Made by a program: the position numbers and the translations under genes
The notes under the pieces: generated by a model
The model's database searches: none
What the model saw: only the letters and a program-made list of their open reading frames with translations
What the model was told of the DNA's origin: nothing
Source of the DNA: CAXXOK01 sp963666755
GTDB taxonomy: Bacteria > Bacillota > Clostridia > Christensenellales > Aristaeellaceae
Assembly: GCA_963666755.2 (NCBI GenBank)
Contig: CAXXGW010000008.1
Location: 248,001-312,000, forward strand
DNA: 64,000 nt
Direction: 5' to 3'
In this document: positions 15,812 to 24,141 of the stretch, piece by piece
Position numbering within the stretch: position 1 is the stretch's first letter
Layout: each line of letters starts with the position of its first letter

Positions 15812-16324
15812 ATGCGTCGTCTTTCCCTTGCCGTCCTGATGCTCGCCGCCGCCACCCCGGCACTGGCCGCCGAGACCGCCGATGTGGCGCGCGAGATGCG
15901 GTTGCCGGTGCCGGTGGTCGAAAGCGTGTTCGCCAACGTGGATGCCTATGTGAACTCGGCCCAGGGCCCGGCCAACCGGCTGATGGGCGGCGTGCTCAAG
16001 GAAGTGATCCTGAAGGCGGTCAAGGCGCGGCTGGGCAATCTGGACGATTCCGGCCCCGGCAAGGCATCCGAGTACAGCAGCGACGAGCACAACGCCACCT
16101 ACAAGGCCAGCGTGCGCACCACCCGGCGCGAATCCAGCGAAACCGCCGAATGCGTGGACAATACCGTAACGGTGAGCAGTGCCGAGGCGCCGCCGCTGGT
16201 CAAGGACGGCGCCTTCACCTTCGACACCGCCCACCCGCGAATCACCTCGACCAGCTGGCCGCTGACCTTCTGCCGCAGCCGCACCGGTTCGGGCGATTTC
16301 GGGCCGTGGGGCCTGGGCCGCTGA
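15812..16324 (+). CDS. Secreted protein of unknown function
   Basis: 170 residues. A signal peptide is clear (MRRLSLAVLMLAAATPALAA), leaving a mature protein of about 150 residues with two cysteines, near residues 119 and 153. These could form a disulfide in the periplasm. No known domain is recognised. The start has GAGG 8 bases upstream. It stands alone on the plus strand, convergent with the DUF2339 gene. Its position beside mgdA could be chance. Confidence 0.7.
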   Translation: MRRLSLAVLMLAAATPALAAETADVAREMRLPVPVVESVFANVDAYVNSAQGPANRLMGGVLKEVILKAVKARLGNLDDSGPGKASEYSSDEHNATYKASVRTTRRESSETAECVDNTVTVSSAEAPPLVKDGAFTFDTAHPRITSTSWPLTFCRSRTGSGDFGPWGLGR

Positions 16325-16352
16325 AGACCATCATTTGCCCTGGTTTCCGCGG

Positions 16353-18851
16353 CTAGGCATTGCGGACGAATCGGCGGTAGACGCCGCCGATTCCCACCAG
16401 CACGCCGCCCAGTGCCAGGAAGGACAGGGCGCGCCACAATCCGGTCAGGTGCGACAGGTCCAGGATGAACACCTTGGCCACCACCAGCAGCACCACCGCC
16501 AGCCCGGCGCGGCGCAACGCCGCCGTGCCGCGGGCGATGCCGCCGCCCAACAGGACCAGACCACCAGCCAGCCACGCCACCGAATAGGCCCACATCTCGG
16601 CCTGCCCCACCGCACCCACATCCAGGCGCGGCCCGGCAAAGGCGTGGCGTACCTGCAGGCTGAGCCACAGGAAGGCAAAGGCGATGGCCAGACCGGCGGC
16701 GGCACGCTCGCCCCAGCCCGGCTCGACCGGCATCACCCGCCATAACGCGGCATACAGCAGCGCCGGGGCGGCATAGGCCAGCAGCAGCAGGGCAATTCCG
16801 GTATCCGTGACATTCCACAACGGATTGAGCAGTACCGCCTGAAGCCCCACCGCCGAGGCCGTGCCCAACAGCGCCAAGACCCGCGCCGCCCACAACGGCA
16901 CCGCGCCGCCGCCGCGATGATGCACCACGCACAGCACCGCCGCGCCGCCCAGCCAGGCGATGCCGTGCAGGCTGATTTCGGCCAAAGCGGGCGGAGACAG
17001 CACGTCCAGACCGTCATTCATCAGATGATGGATTTGCAGGCTGATCAGCAGCATGGTGAACAGGATGGCGCCGCCATCCAGCACCGCCACCAGACTATCA
17101 GCGGCGGTGCGGCGGAAGCGCCGGGCCGCCAGCCAGAAGGCCACGGCGGGGACGCCATAGCCGTACAGCAACCAGTTGACCGGCCCCTGGCCCAACGGAT
17201 ACTCCAGAATCTGCGGATTGAGCGCCAGCCGCGCCAGCACCGCCGCCGCCACCAGCAGCGCCACCCGGCGCAGCCCGGTGATGGAGGTGTGCCACGCCAC
17301 CCAGCCGATACCCGGCAGCATCAGCGCCAACGCCACTGTCAGCCACGCCTGTTCCAACGCCATGGTGGCGGCCAGGGCCAGAGCGGCGACCACGCCAATG
17401 GCAAAACCCGCCAGCGCCGCCTCCATGCCCAGCCAGTGGCGGCGGTTGGACACCCGCGCCGCCGCCGCCAGATTGAGCCCGGCCAGCACCAGCGCCAGGG
17501 CGGTCCAGCCCAGTTCCGGCAACCCGCCGGGCAGGCGGGCATAGGCCGCCGCCAGCAACGCCACCGGTGCCCCCGCCGCCAAAGCGGCCCAGCGCCAGCG
17601 CCGCCGCCCCTTCTTCAGCAGGGCGAAACCACCCAGGCCGAACAGTACGGACAGGCCGCCCGCCAACACCGCCAGATCGCCGGGTTCGGGGGCTTGCCAC
17701 GCCGCGACCACCACCACGGCCACCAATGCCGCCAGCCACGGCAGGCGGTCGAAGGCGGCATCACGGCGGCCAAAGGCCATGCAGCCCAATGCGAACAGCG
17801 CCAGCACGCCCTGGGACACCGCCGAATGATCTGCGGCCAGCACCACCAGCCCCAGCAGGGCGGCGATGATTCCAGTGGCCGCCCACACCACGCGCGGCAC
17901 CATGGGCGCCTCGACCGGCAGGGCCAGCGCCGCCACACCGGGCACGCCCAGGCGGAACAGCGCGAACAGCAGCGACAGCAGCAGCAGGAAACCGCCCAGC
18001 ACGCTTTCGTCGCCCGGCTGGAACGGATCGATCAGCCAGAGGCCGGTCCACCCGGCGGCGGCGATCAGCACCGCCCAGGCCAGCCACCACCAGCGGCACC
18101 AGCGCAGCAACGCCAGCATGCCCGCCGAGATCACCAGCAGATAGGCGAACAACCCCACCGCATTGGGTTCGGACGAATGCACCAAGGCAGGCACGGCAAA
18201 GGCCCCCGCCAGTCCCAGCAGCCCCACATAGGGACCATGGATCACCGCCAGCAGCGCCGTCGCCGCCGCCACTGCCGCCAATCCGGCGAAGGTGGGCAGC
18301 GGCCCGACCAATCCGTACAGGCCGTGGGCGGCGAACAGGCTGGCGAACAGCATGGCGGCGCCCGCCGCCACCAATGACGGCGGCACCTGTCCGGGCAGAT
18401 CGCGGCGGCGCAGGACATGGCCCAGCGCCATCAGCGCCGCGCCGCCCAAACCGCCCAATGACACCCGCACCGCCGGTCCCAACAATCCCATCTCCACCGA
18501 CATCTTGACCAGGAAGGCGCCACCCAGCGCCAAAGCCAGCCCGCCCAGCCACACCAGCCAGCGTTCGGTCAGAACCTGCTCGACCGCCGGGGGCGCGGGA
18601 GCTGGTGGTGACGGTGGCGGTTCGGCCTGCATCACCACGATTTCCGGTTCGGGCTCGGGCGTCACCACCGGTTCCGACACCGCTTCTGGCGCGGGCAACG
18701 GCCCCTCGCGCAGACGCCGCAGCTCGGTTTCCAGCTCGCCCAGCCGCTTGCGCAAAGCGGTCAGATCGCCGCCGATCCGATGGGCCTGCGACTGCGCCAG
18801 GATGGCGATGACGAAGGCGGCCCCCGCCAACAGGATCAACAGGGTGTCCAT
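16353..18851 (-). CDS. DUF2339 multi-pass membrane protein
   Basis: 832 residues. It opens with a membrane anchor (MDTLLILLAGAAFVIAILAQ), a short coiled coil (LRKRLGELETELRRLREG) and a Pro/Glu-rich linker. From about residue 95 more than twenty hydrophobic segments follow, the pattern of DUF2339 proteins. The family's role is not established; envelope or transport functions have been suggested. The chosen start at 18851 has GGGGGAG upstream; the open frame continues to 19784 but that is shadow of the next gene. It is the last gene of a four-gene operon with a TetR regulator, an acyltransferase fusion and an amidase-like protein. Confidence 0.85.
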   Translation of the reverse strand: MDTLLILLAGAAFVIAILAQSQAHRIGGDLTALRKRLGELETELRRLREGPLPAPEAVSEPVVTPEPEPEIVVMQAEPPPSPPAPAPPAVEQVLTERWLVWLGGLALALGGAFLVKMSVEMGLLGPAVRVSLGGLGGAALMALGHVLRRRDLPGQVPPSLVAAGAAMLFASLFAAHGLYGLVGPLPTFAGLAAVAAATALLAVIHGPYVGLLGLAGAFAVPALVHSSEPNAVGLFAYLLVISAGMLALLRWCRWWWLAWAVLIAAAGWTGLWLIDPFQPGDESVLGGFLLLLSLLFALFRLGVPGVAALALPVEAPMVPRVVWAATGIIAALLGLVVLAADHSAVSQGVLALFALGCMAFGRRDAAFDRLPWLAALVAVVVVAAWQAPEPGDLAVLAGGLSVLFGLGGFALLKKGRRRWRWAALAAGAPVALLAAAYARLPGGLPELGWTALALVLAGLNLAAAARVSNRRHWLGMEAALAGFAIGVVAALALAATMALEQAWLTVALALMLPGIGWVAWHTSITGLRRVALLVAAAVLARLALNPQILEYPLGQGPVNWLLYGYGVPAVAFWLAARRFRRTAADSLVAVLDGGAILFTMLLISLQIHHLMNDGLDVLSPPALAEISLHGIAWLGGAAVLCVVHHRGGGAVPLWAARVLALLGTASAVGLQAVLLNPLWNVTDTGIALLLLAYAAPALLYAALWRVMPVEPGWGERAAAGLAIAFAFLWLSLQVRHAFAGPRLDVGAVGQAEMWAYSVAWLAGGLVLLGGGIARGTAALRRAGLAVVLLVVAKVFILDLSHLTGLWRALSFLALGGVLVGIGGVYRRFVRNA

Positions 18852-18865
18852 CAGTCTTCTCCCCC

Positions 18866-19942
18866 CTAGCGCGCCCAGACGCGCATTCCGCCGGTGACCG
18901 GGATCATCTCGACCCATTGCGCCGTCTGGCGGTTCCACACCGGACGGCGGGCGAAGCTCTGCAGCAGCAGCGCCTCCACATCCCGCGTTTCGGAACTCCC
19001 GGCAAGCCCTTCCTCCAGCAAACGGCGGCGGGCTTCCGAGGTTTCCAGGATAGCGTGCTCCTCCCAGCTTTCCGCATCCCACGGACGCGGCGCCGCCTGC
19101 GGCCGCCGATGGCGGGCAAAGGGACTGGCGGCAGCATAGTGATTGGTCTGCACCAGATGGTCGGCGCCGCCCATGTCCACCACGTTGACCCGCCGCGCCC
19201 CACGCCACACCGCGCCGAATTCGAACACCCGCGCCTCGCCGCGATGAATGCCACACAGACTGATGAACACCGGGGCGGCGGGGCACCACGCGGCGATGGC
19301 TTGGCAAGCCCCGGCGAAATCCGACACCGGGCTTTCCATCAATTGCCGCACCAGGAAGGTGGGATCGCTGTTGAGCGAAAAGGACGGACCGCGCCACGGC
19401 GCAAAATTGATCGCCAGGGAAAAGCCCGGCTTCACCGCCGTCAACATCCCGGTCATGCCGGCCAGACCGGCGGCGGCAAACACGTCCCGCCCGGCGCGGC
19501 GGCCGATGATGCGGCGGGTGGCGCGGCCGATGGCCGGGGCCGAGGGCCAGTCCAGGCTGCGGAAATGCACCATGCGGCCGCGTGCCGCGTCCCAGGCCAT
19601 CACCGCCGAGCACCCGGCATGGGACAGGGTATACAGCCGTTGCAACGCCGCCATGTCGGCGGGGGCGACGCCGCGCATGGCCGCCCGCGCCGCCAGATGG
19701 TCGCTTTCCGCCACGTAATGGCCGAAGGGGCGATAAAGGACGCCATAGGCCAGCCGGGTCGCCAGCCGCCACGCCAGCGACCATGACCGGCGGGAATGCA
19801 CGTCGCCCAGCACGGCATCGGCCAGCCCGCGCATGGCAGCCACATCCTCGGCCCGGTCCAGATCGGCCCAGCGCGCCGCCGGGGCGGCGGCATCCAGGTT
19901 CAGCAGGCGGTCGTCGCCGTGCTCCAACAGGCGCAAGGTCAT
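18866..19942 (-). CDS. Acid-ceramidase / N-acylethanolamine-amidase-like Ntn hydrolase
   Basis: 358 residues. The segment HAGCSAVMAWDAARGRMVHF, followed by RSLDWP, matches the start of the beta chain in acid ceramidase and NAAA proteins. There the Cys (Cys111 here) is the nucleophile exposed by self-cleavage, and the downstream R-x-L/M-D-W is conserved. About 110 residues precede it, comparable to the alpha chain. No signal peptide is visible, so it is probably cytoplasmic or membrane-associated. Predicted role: hydrolysis of a fatty amide bond. The start overlaps the stop of the MFS-PlsC-synthetase gene (ATGA), pointing to joint action on lipids. The substrate is unknown. Confidence 0.65.
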   Translation of the reverse strand: MTLRLLEHGDDRLLNLDAAAPAARWADLDRAEDVAAMRGLADAVLGDVHSRRSWSLAWRLATRLAYGVLYRPFGHYVAESDHLAARAAMRGVAPADMAALQRLYTLSHAGCSAVMAWDAARGRMVHFRSLDWPSAPAIGRATRRIIGRRAGRDVFAAAGLAGMTGMLTAVKPGFSLAINFAPWRGPSFSLNSDPTFLVRQLMESPVSDFAGACQAIAAWCPAAPVFISLCGIHRGEARVFEFGAVWRGARRVNVVDMGGADHLVQTNHYAAASPFARHRRPQAAPRPWDAESWEEHAILETSEARRRLLEEGLAGSSETRDVEALLLQSFARRPVWNRQTAQWVEMIPVTGGMRVWAR

Positions 19943-22900
19943 GACCCGGCTCCCGGCCGCACGAAGGCCTCGGCCAGCACCTTGACCGCCACGTAATCGA
20001 CCTTGCCGGTGGCCAGCAGCGGCAGGCGGTCCACCTTCAGCACCGCCTTGGGCGCCAGCAATTCGGCCAGTCCCTGGGCACGGAAATGGGCCAGCACCGC
20101 TTCGCGCGTTGCCTCGGCCCGTTCGGTGACCAGCACCAATTGCTCGCCCTTGCGGTCGTCGGCCACCGCCACCACGGCGTGGTTGCCCTCGGGCCAGCGG
20201 GCGCAGATTTCGCCCTCGACCTTGCCCAGACTGACCATCTCGCCCGCGATCTTGGCGAAACGCTTGGCGCGGCCCTGGATGCGGACATAGCCCACATCGT
20301 CCACCGTCACGATGTCGCCGGTGTCGTACCAGCCGTCCGTCGGCGGCTGAAGCTGGCCGGGGGCTTCGGCGCGGTAATAGCCCAGCATGACGTTGGGGCC
20401 GCGCACCCACAGCCGCCCGCCCTCGTCCACACCCGGCATGGGCTCGACCCGGTATTCGATACCGGGCAACAGACGGCCGACGCTGCCCGCCTGGAAATGC
20501 ATGGGGGTGTTGACCGCCAGAACCGGCGCCGTCTCGGTGGCGCCGTAGCCTTCCATCAGGCGCAGGCCGAACTTGTCCATCCACATCCGGCGGGTAGCGT
20601 CCTTGACCTTCTCGGCCCCGGCGAAGACATAGCGGACGCTGTAGAAATCATAGGCGTTGGCGACACGGCCATAGCCCGCCAGGAAGGTATCGGTGCCGAA
20701 CAGGATGGTGGCGTTGGTGTCGTACACCATCTCGGGCACGATGCGGTAATGCAGCGGGCTGGGATACAGGAACACCCGCAGGCCCGAGAACAGCGGCAGC
20801 AGCAGCCCGCCGGTCAGGCCGAAGGAATGGAACACCGGCAAGGCGTTGAACACGCTGTCGGTGGGGCTGAACGCCACCCGCGCCGCCAGTTGCGCGCAAT
20901 TGGCCAGGATGTTGGCGGAAGAGAGCACCACGCCCTTGGGCGTACCCTCGGACCCCGAGGTGAACAGGATCACCGCCGGATCGGACGGACGGCGCCCGGC
21001 ACCAGCATGGACCCAGCGGGCGAAGGGCCGCGCCAGCAGGCCCGCCAGCTTGGAGAGCGGGCCGATGGAATCCGCCACATCCTCCAGGTACAGCAGCCGC
21101 ACCCGGCCTTCCAGCGCCGCCGCCAGGGCACCAAGGCGGGCCTGTTCGATGAAGCGACGCGAGGTGATGACGGTGCGGATGCACGCCGCCTCGCATGCCG
21201 ACAGCACGGCGCCGGAACCGGTGGAGAAATTGAGCATGGCCGGAACCCGCCCCCGCCCCTGCAAGGCGAAGAAAGCCACGGCGGCGGCGTTGACGTTGGG
21301 CAGCATCAGGCCCACCGCCTCGCCCGGTTCGGTGCCGCGCGCCAGCACCCGGCCCAACACCAGGGCACCGGTCAGCAGGCGGTCATGGCTGAGCGGCTTG
21401 CGCGTCACGTCCTCGACCGCCACGGCGCCGCCGCCCGCCTGACGGCGTGCCTCCAGCAGCGCCTGGAACAGGGTGCGGTCGCGGTGGTGCGCCGTCTCGA
21501 ACATCATGCCCGACATCACGTCATAGAGCGCGGCACCGATGCGGCGGCGGCGGTCGCGGCCCTTGATTGTGTCCGGCACCGCGAAGCGGCGCGGCGGCAG
21601 CACGGTGATGGTGATATTGGGGAACCAGCGCAGCCGCAGCTTGCCGCGCAGGCGCGAGAACGGCGTGAACTGGGCGCCGTCGATGCGCACCGGCACCACC
21701 ACCGCGTCAGCGCGGTCGGCCACCATGCCGGGGCCTTCGTAAATCTTCATCAGCGCGCCGGTCACGGTGATGCGGCCTTCGGGGAAGATCACCAGCGACC
21801 GGCCCTCGCGCACCGCGCCGATCAGGCTTTTGGTGGACATGGGATTGGTGGGATCGACCGGAAAGGCATCCACCACCCGCAGGAACGGCCGCACCCACCA
21901 TTGCCGGGCAATGAAGGTGTTGACGGCGAAGACCGGACGTTCCGGCAGGAAGGCGGCCAGCAGCGCCGCATCCAGGAACGAGGTGTGGTTGACCACGATC
22001 ACCGCCCGCTCGCCAAGCTTGGGCAGATGCTCCAGCCCCTGCACCTTGACGCGATAGGCCAGACGGAACAGGCCAGCAAACACGCCTTTCAGCACCGCGT
22101 CGGGCAGCAGGCCGCAGATGTAGACGGCCACCGCCAGATTGGCGATGCCCAGCAGCAGGAACAGGCCGGTAACGCTGACGCCCAGCGCCAGCAGCACCGC
22201 GCACAGCACGGCGCCGGTCACCATGAACAGGGCGTTGGCGACATTGTTGGCGGCGACGGCGCGGGCGCGGGCGCTGTCGTCGCTGCGTGCCTGCAGGATG
22301 GCGTACAGCGGCACGATATAGACACCGCCGCACACCGAGAACGCCAGCAGATCGGCCAGCACCCGCCACGAACCGGGCCGCGCCAGGAATTCCCCCAACG
22401 GCAGCAGATCCGCCGAGGGCTGGGCCGATCCGGCAGCGGCATAGAGGTCCAGGGCGAACAGGGTCATGCCCAGGGCGGCGAAGGGAACATGGCGGGCGGA
22501 AATCTCGCCCTTCAGCAGGCGCCCGCACAGCACCGAACCGATGCCGATACCCACCGAGAACATGGTCAGCATCAGCGTCACCGCGTGGCTGTCGGCGCCC
22601 AGCACGTCCTTGGCGAAGGCCGGGAACTGCGCCAGATAGGTGGCGCCCACCAGCCAGAACCACGAGATACCCAGCACAGCCAGGGTCAGGTCGCGCCGCA
22701 CCCGGATCAGCCGCCACAGCTCGGCGGTGTCGCGGATGGGGGCGAAGCGCACCCGCACGCCTGTGTTGCCGTCATGGCCGCGCGGCAGCATCAGACTGGC
22801 GCCGAAGCCCAACACCGCCATACCCAGCATGGACAGCGTCACCATCCAGGCGCCGCCGTCCAACAGGATCAGCGTGCCGCCCGCGATGGTGCCGATCAGG

Positions 22901-23373
22901 ATCGCCAGGAAGGTCCCGCCCTCGATCAGGGCATTGCCGCCGATCAGTTCGTCCTGGGCCAGCAATTCCGGCAGCACGGCGTATTTGATCGGGCTGGTGA
23001 AGGTGGATTGCGCCCCCAGCAGGAACAGCGCCGCCAGCATCACCGGCACGCTGCCCGCCGCCAGACCCCAGGCACCCAGGGCGGAAATGGGAATCTCGGC
23101 CGCCTTCCACGCCTTCATCAGCCGGGTTTTCTCGTACCGGTCGGACAATTGCCCGGCCAGGGCGGAAAACAGGAAATAGGGCGCGATGAACAGCCCGGCC
23201 GCCACGGTGGCGAGAATCTTCGGCTCCAGCCCGGCCGAGGCGCCGATGCGGTAGATCACCAGGATGACCAGGGCGTTCTTGAACAGATTGTCGTTGGCCG
23301 CCCCCAGGAACTGGCTGATGAACAGCGGCAGGAAGCGGCGGTGGCGCAGCAGGCGGAACAGACCGTCATGCAT
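19939..23373 (-). CDS. Triple fusion: MFS lysophospholipid transporter-like, PlsC acyltransferase and acyl-ACP synthetase
   Basis: 1144 residues in three blocks. Residues 1-420 form a 12-segment major facilitator (opening SQFLGAANDNLFKNALVIL), like LplT. An acyltransferase follows at about 440-620 with the H-x4-D motif in NHTSFLD and a later FPEGRIT. From about 640 comes an AMP-forming acyl synthetase with its P-loop FTSGSEGTPKGVVLSSAN, and YGATETAP and YDTGD further on. LplT and the bifunctional Aas are adjacent genes in enteric bacteria; the fusion would import lysophospholipid, activate a fatty acid and re-acylate it. It is preceded by the TetR gene (12 bases) and overlaps the amidase-like gene. 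Confidence 0.88.
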   Translation of the reverse strand: MHDGLFRLLRHRRFLPLFISQFLGAANDNLFKNALVILVIYRIGASAGLEPKILATVAAGLFIAPYFLFSALAGQLSDRYEKTRLMKAWKAAEIPISALGAWGLAAGSVPVMLAALFLLGAQSTFTSPIKYAVLPELLAQDELIGGNALIEGGTFLAILIGTIAGGTLILLDGGAWMVTLSMLGMAVLGFGASLMLPRGHDGNTGVRVRFAPIRDTAELWRLIRVRRDLTLAVLGISWFWLVGATYLAQFPAFAKDVLGADSHAVTLMLTMFSVGIGIGSVLCGRLLKGEISARHVPFAALGMTLFALDLYAAAGSAQPSADLLPLGEFLARPGSWRVLADLLAFSVCGGVYIVPLYAILQARSDDSARARAVAANNVANALFMVTGAVLCAVLLALGVSVTGLFLLLGIANLAVAVYICGLLPDAVLKGVFAGLFRLAYRVKVQGLEHLPKLGERAVIVVNHTSFLDAALLAAFLPERPVFAVNTFIARQWWVRPFLRVVDAFPVDPTNPMSTKSLIGAVREGRSLVIFPEGRITVTGALMKIYEGPGMVADRADAVVVPVRIDGAQFTPFSRLRGKLRLRWFPNITITVLPPRRFAVPDTIKGRDRRRRIGAALYDVMSGMMFETAHHRDRTLFQALLEARRQAGGGAVAVEDVTRKPLSHDRLLTGALVLGRVLARGTEPGEAVGLMLPNVNAAAVAFFALQGRGRVPAMLNFSTGSGAVLSACEAACIRTVITSRRFIEQARLGALAAALEGRVRLLYLEDVADSIGPLSKLAGLLARPFARWVHAGAGRRPSDPAVILFTSGSEGTPKGVVLSSANILANCAQLAARVAFSPTDSVFNALPVFHSFGLTGGLLLPLFSGLRVFLYPSPLHYRIVPEMVYDTNATILFGTDTFLAGYGRVANAYDFYSVRYVFAGAEKVKDATRRMWMDKFGLRLMEGYGATETAPVLAVNTPMHFQAGSVGRLLPGIEYRVEPMPGVDEGGRLWVRGPNVMLGYYRAEAPGQLQPPTDGWYDTGDIVTVDDVGYVRIQGRAKRFAKIAGEMVSLGKVEGEICARWPEGNHAVVAVADDRKGEQLVLVTERAEATREAVLAHFRAQGLAELLAPKAVLKVDRLPLLATGKVDYVAVKVLAEAFVRPGAGS

Positions 23374-23385
23374 CGCGGGACACTC

Positions 23386-23949
23386 CTAGGGGTTCAGCGC
23401 GCGCCAGCAGGCGGCGGCAACGGTTTCGGCATAAGGGGAGAGCGGGCCGGACAGGCGGCCATAGACCAAAGCGGTGGCCGGTTGCAGCAGCAGCCCCAGC
23501 ACCAGGGCGGTGCCCAGCGCCGGATCGGCCAGGGAGATCTCTCCGGTTGCCGCCGCCTCGGCGATCATGCCGTGCAGCACCGACACCGGATTGCCGTCAC
23601 CCTCGGCCATGCGCGGCAGGGCCTGATGCTGCACCAGCAGCAGAAAGCGGAACAGGATCGGTTCGGCATCGTGAAAGCGGAAGATTTCCGCCGCCACCGC
23701 CGCCAGCCGCGCCCGCAGTCCGTCCACATGGCGCAAAGCCGCCAGCCGGGCAGCGAAGGCGGCGTAATTGGTGGCGAACAGATCGGCCACCAGATCGTCC
23801 TTGGATGCGTAATGACGGTACAGCGTGCCCTCGGCCACGCCCGCCGCCTGGGCCAGATCGCGCACGCTGGTTTCGGCGACGCCACGCGTGGCGAACAGCG
23901 TCAGTGCCGCCTGATGAATTTTCTGTTTGGTGGCGCTGCCGTCGCGCAT
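23386..23949 (-). CDS. TetR-family transcriptional regulator
   Basis: 187 residues. The N-terminal helix-turn-helix is clear (IHQAALTLFATRGVAETSVR, then AGVAEGTLYRHYASKDDL), followed by an all-helical ligand domain. The start at 23949 is set by GAGG 7 bases upstream; another ATG at 23961 has no ribosome site. A perfect palindrome (23963-23976) lies just before the gene, so it most likely represses itself and the three lipid-related genes behind it. The ligand may be a fatty acid or acyl compound (inference from the operon). Confidence 0.9.
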   Translation of the reverse strand: MRDGSATKQKIHQAALTLFATRGVAETSVRDLAQAAGVAEGTLYRHYASKDDLVADLFATNYAAFAARLAALRHVDGLRARLAAVAAEIFRFHDAEPILFRFLLLVQHQALPRMAEGDGNPVSVLHGMIAEAAATGEISLADPALGTALVLGLLLQPATALVYGRLSGPLSPYAETVAAACWRALNP

Positions 23950-23962
23950 GGCCGACCTCATA

Positions 23963-23976
23963 AGTGAACGTTCACT
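23963..23976. promoter_or_regulatory. Palindromic TetR-type operator
   Basis: AGTGAACGTTCACT is a perfect 14-base palindrome located 14 bases before the TetR start. Sites of this kind, built on TGAACGTTCA, are common for TetR-family autoregulators. Confidence 0.8.
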
Positions 23977-24141
23977 CACATTGAGCCCATCGCCCGATGC
24001 CGTCAAGCTCCTTTGCACGTATCGGGCGATATATGCGCCGTGCGCGAAATCTATCCCTCCGGCATATCCCGCGTCGATTGAAAGTGAAAGGACCCTGGGC
24101 GATAGTCGCCGCATACATTGACCTGAGGGGGTCCGGGGAAC

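Noticed and set aside
20086..23967. A 1293-codon plus-strand frame across the MFS-PlsC-synthetase gene
   Set aside because: It is His/Gln/Gly-rich with no domain and lies fully opposite a gene with clear motifs on the minus strand.
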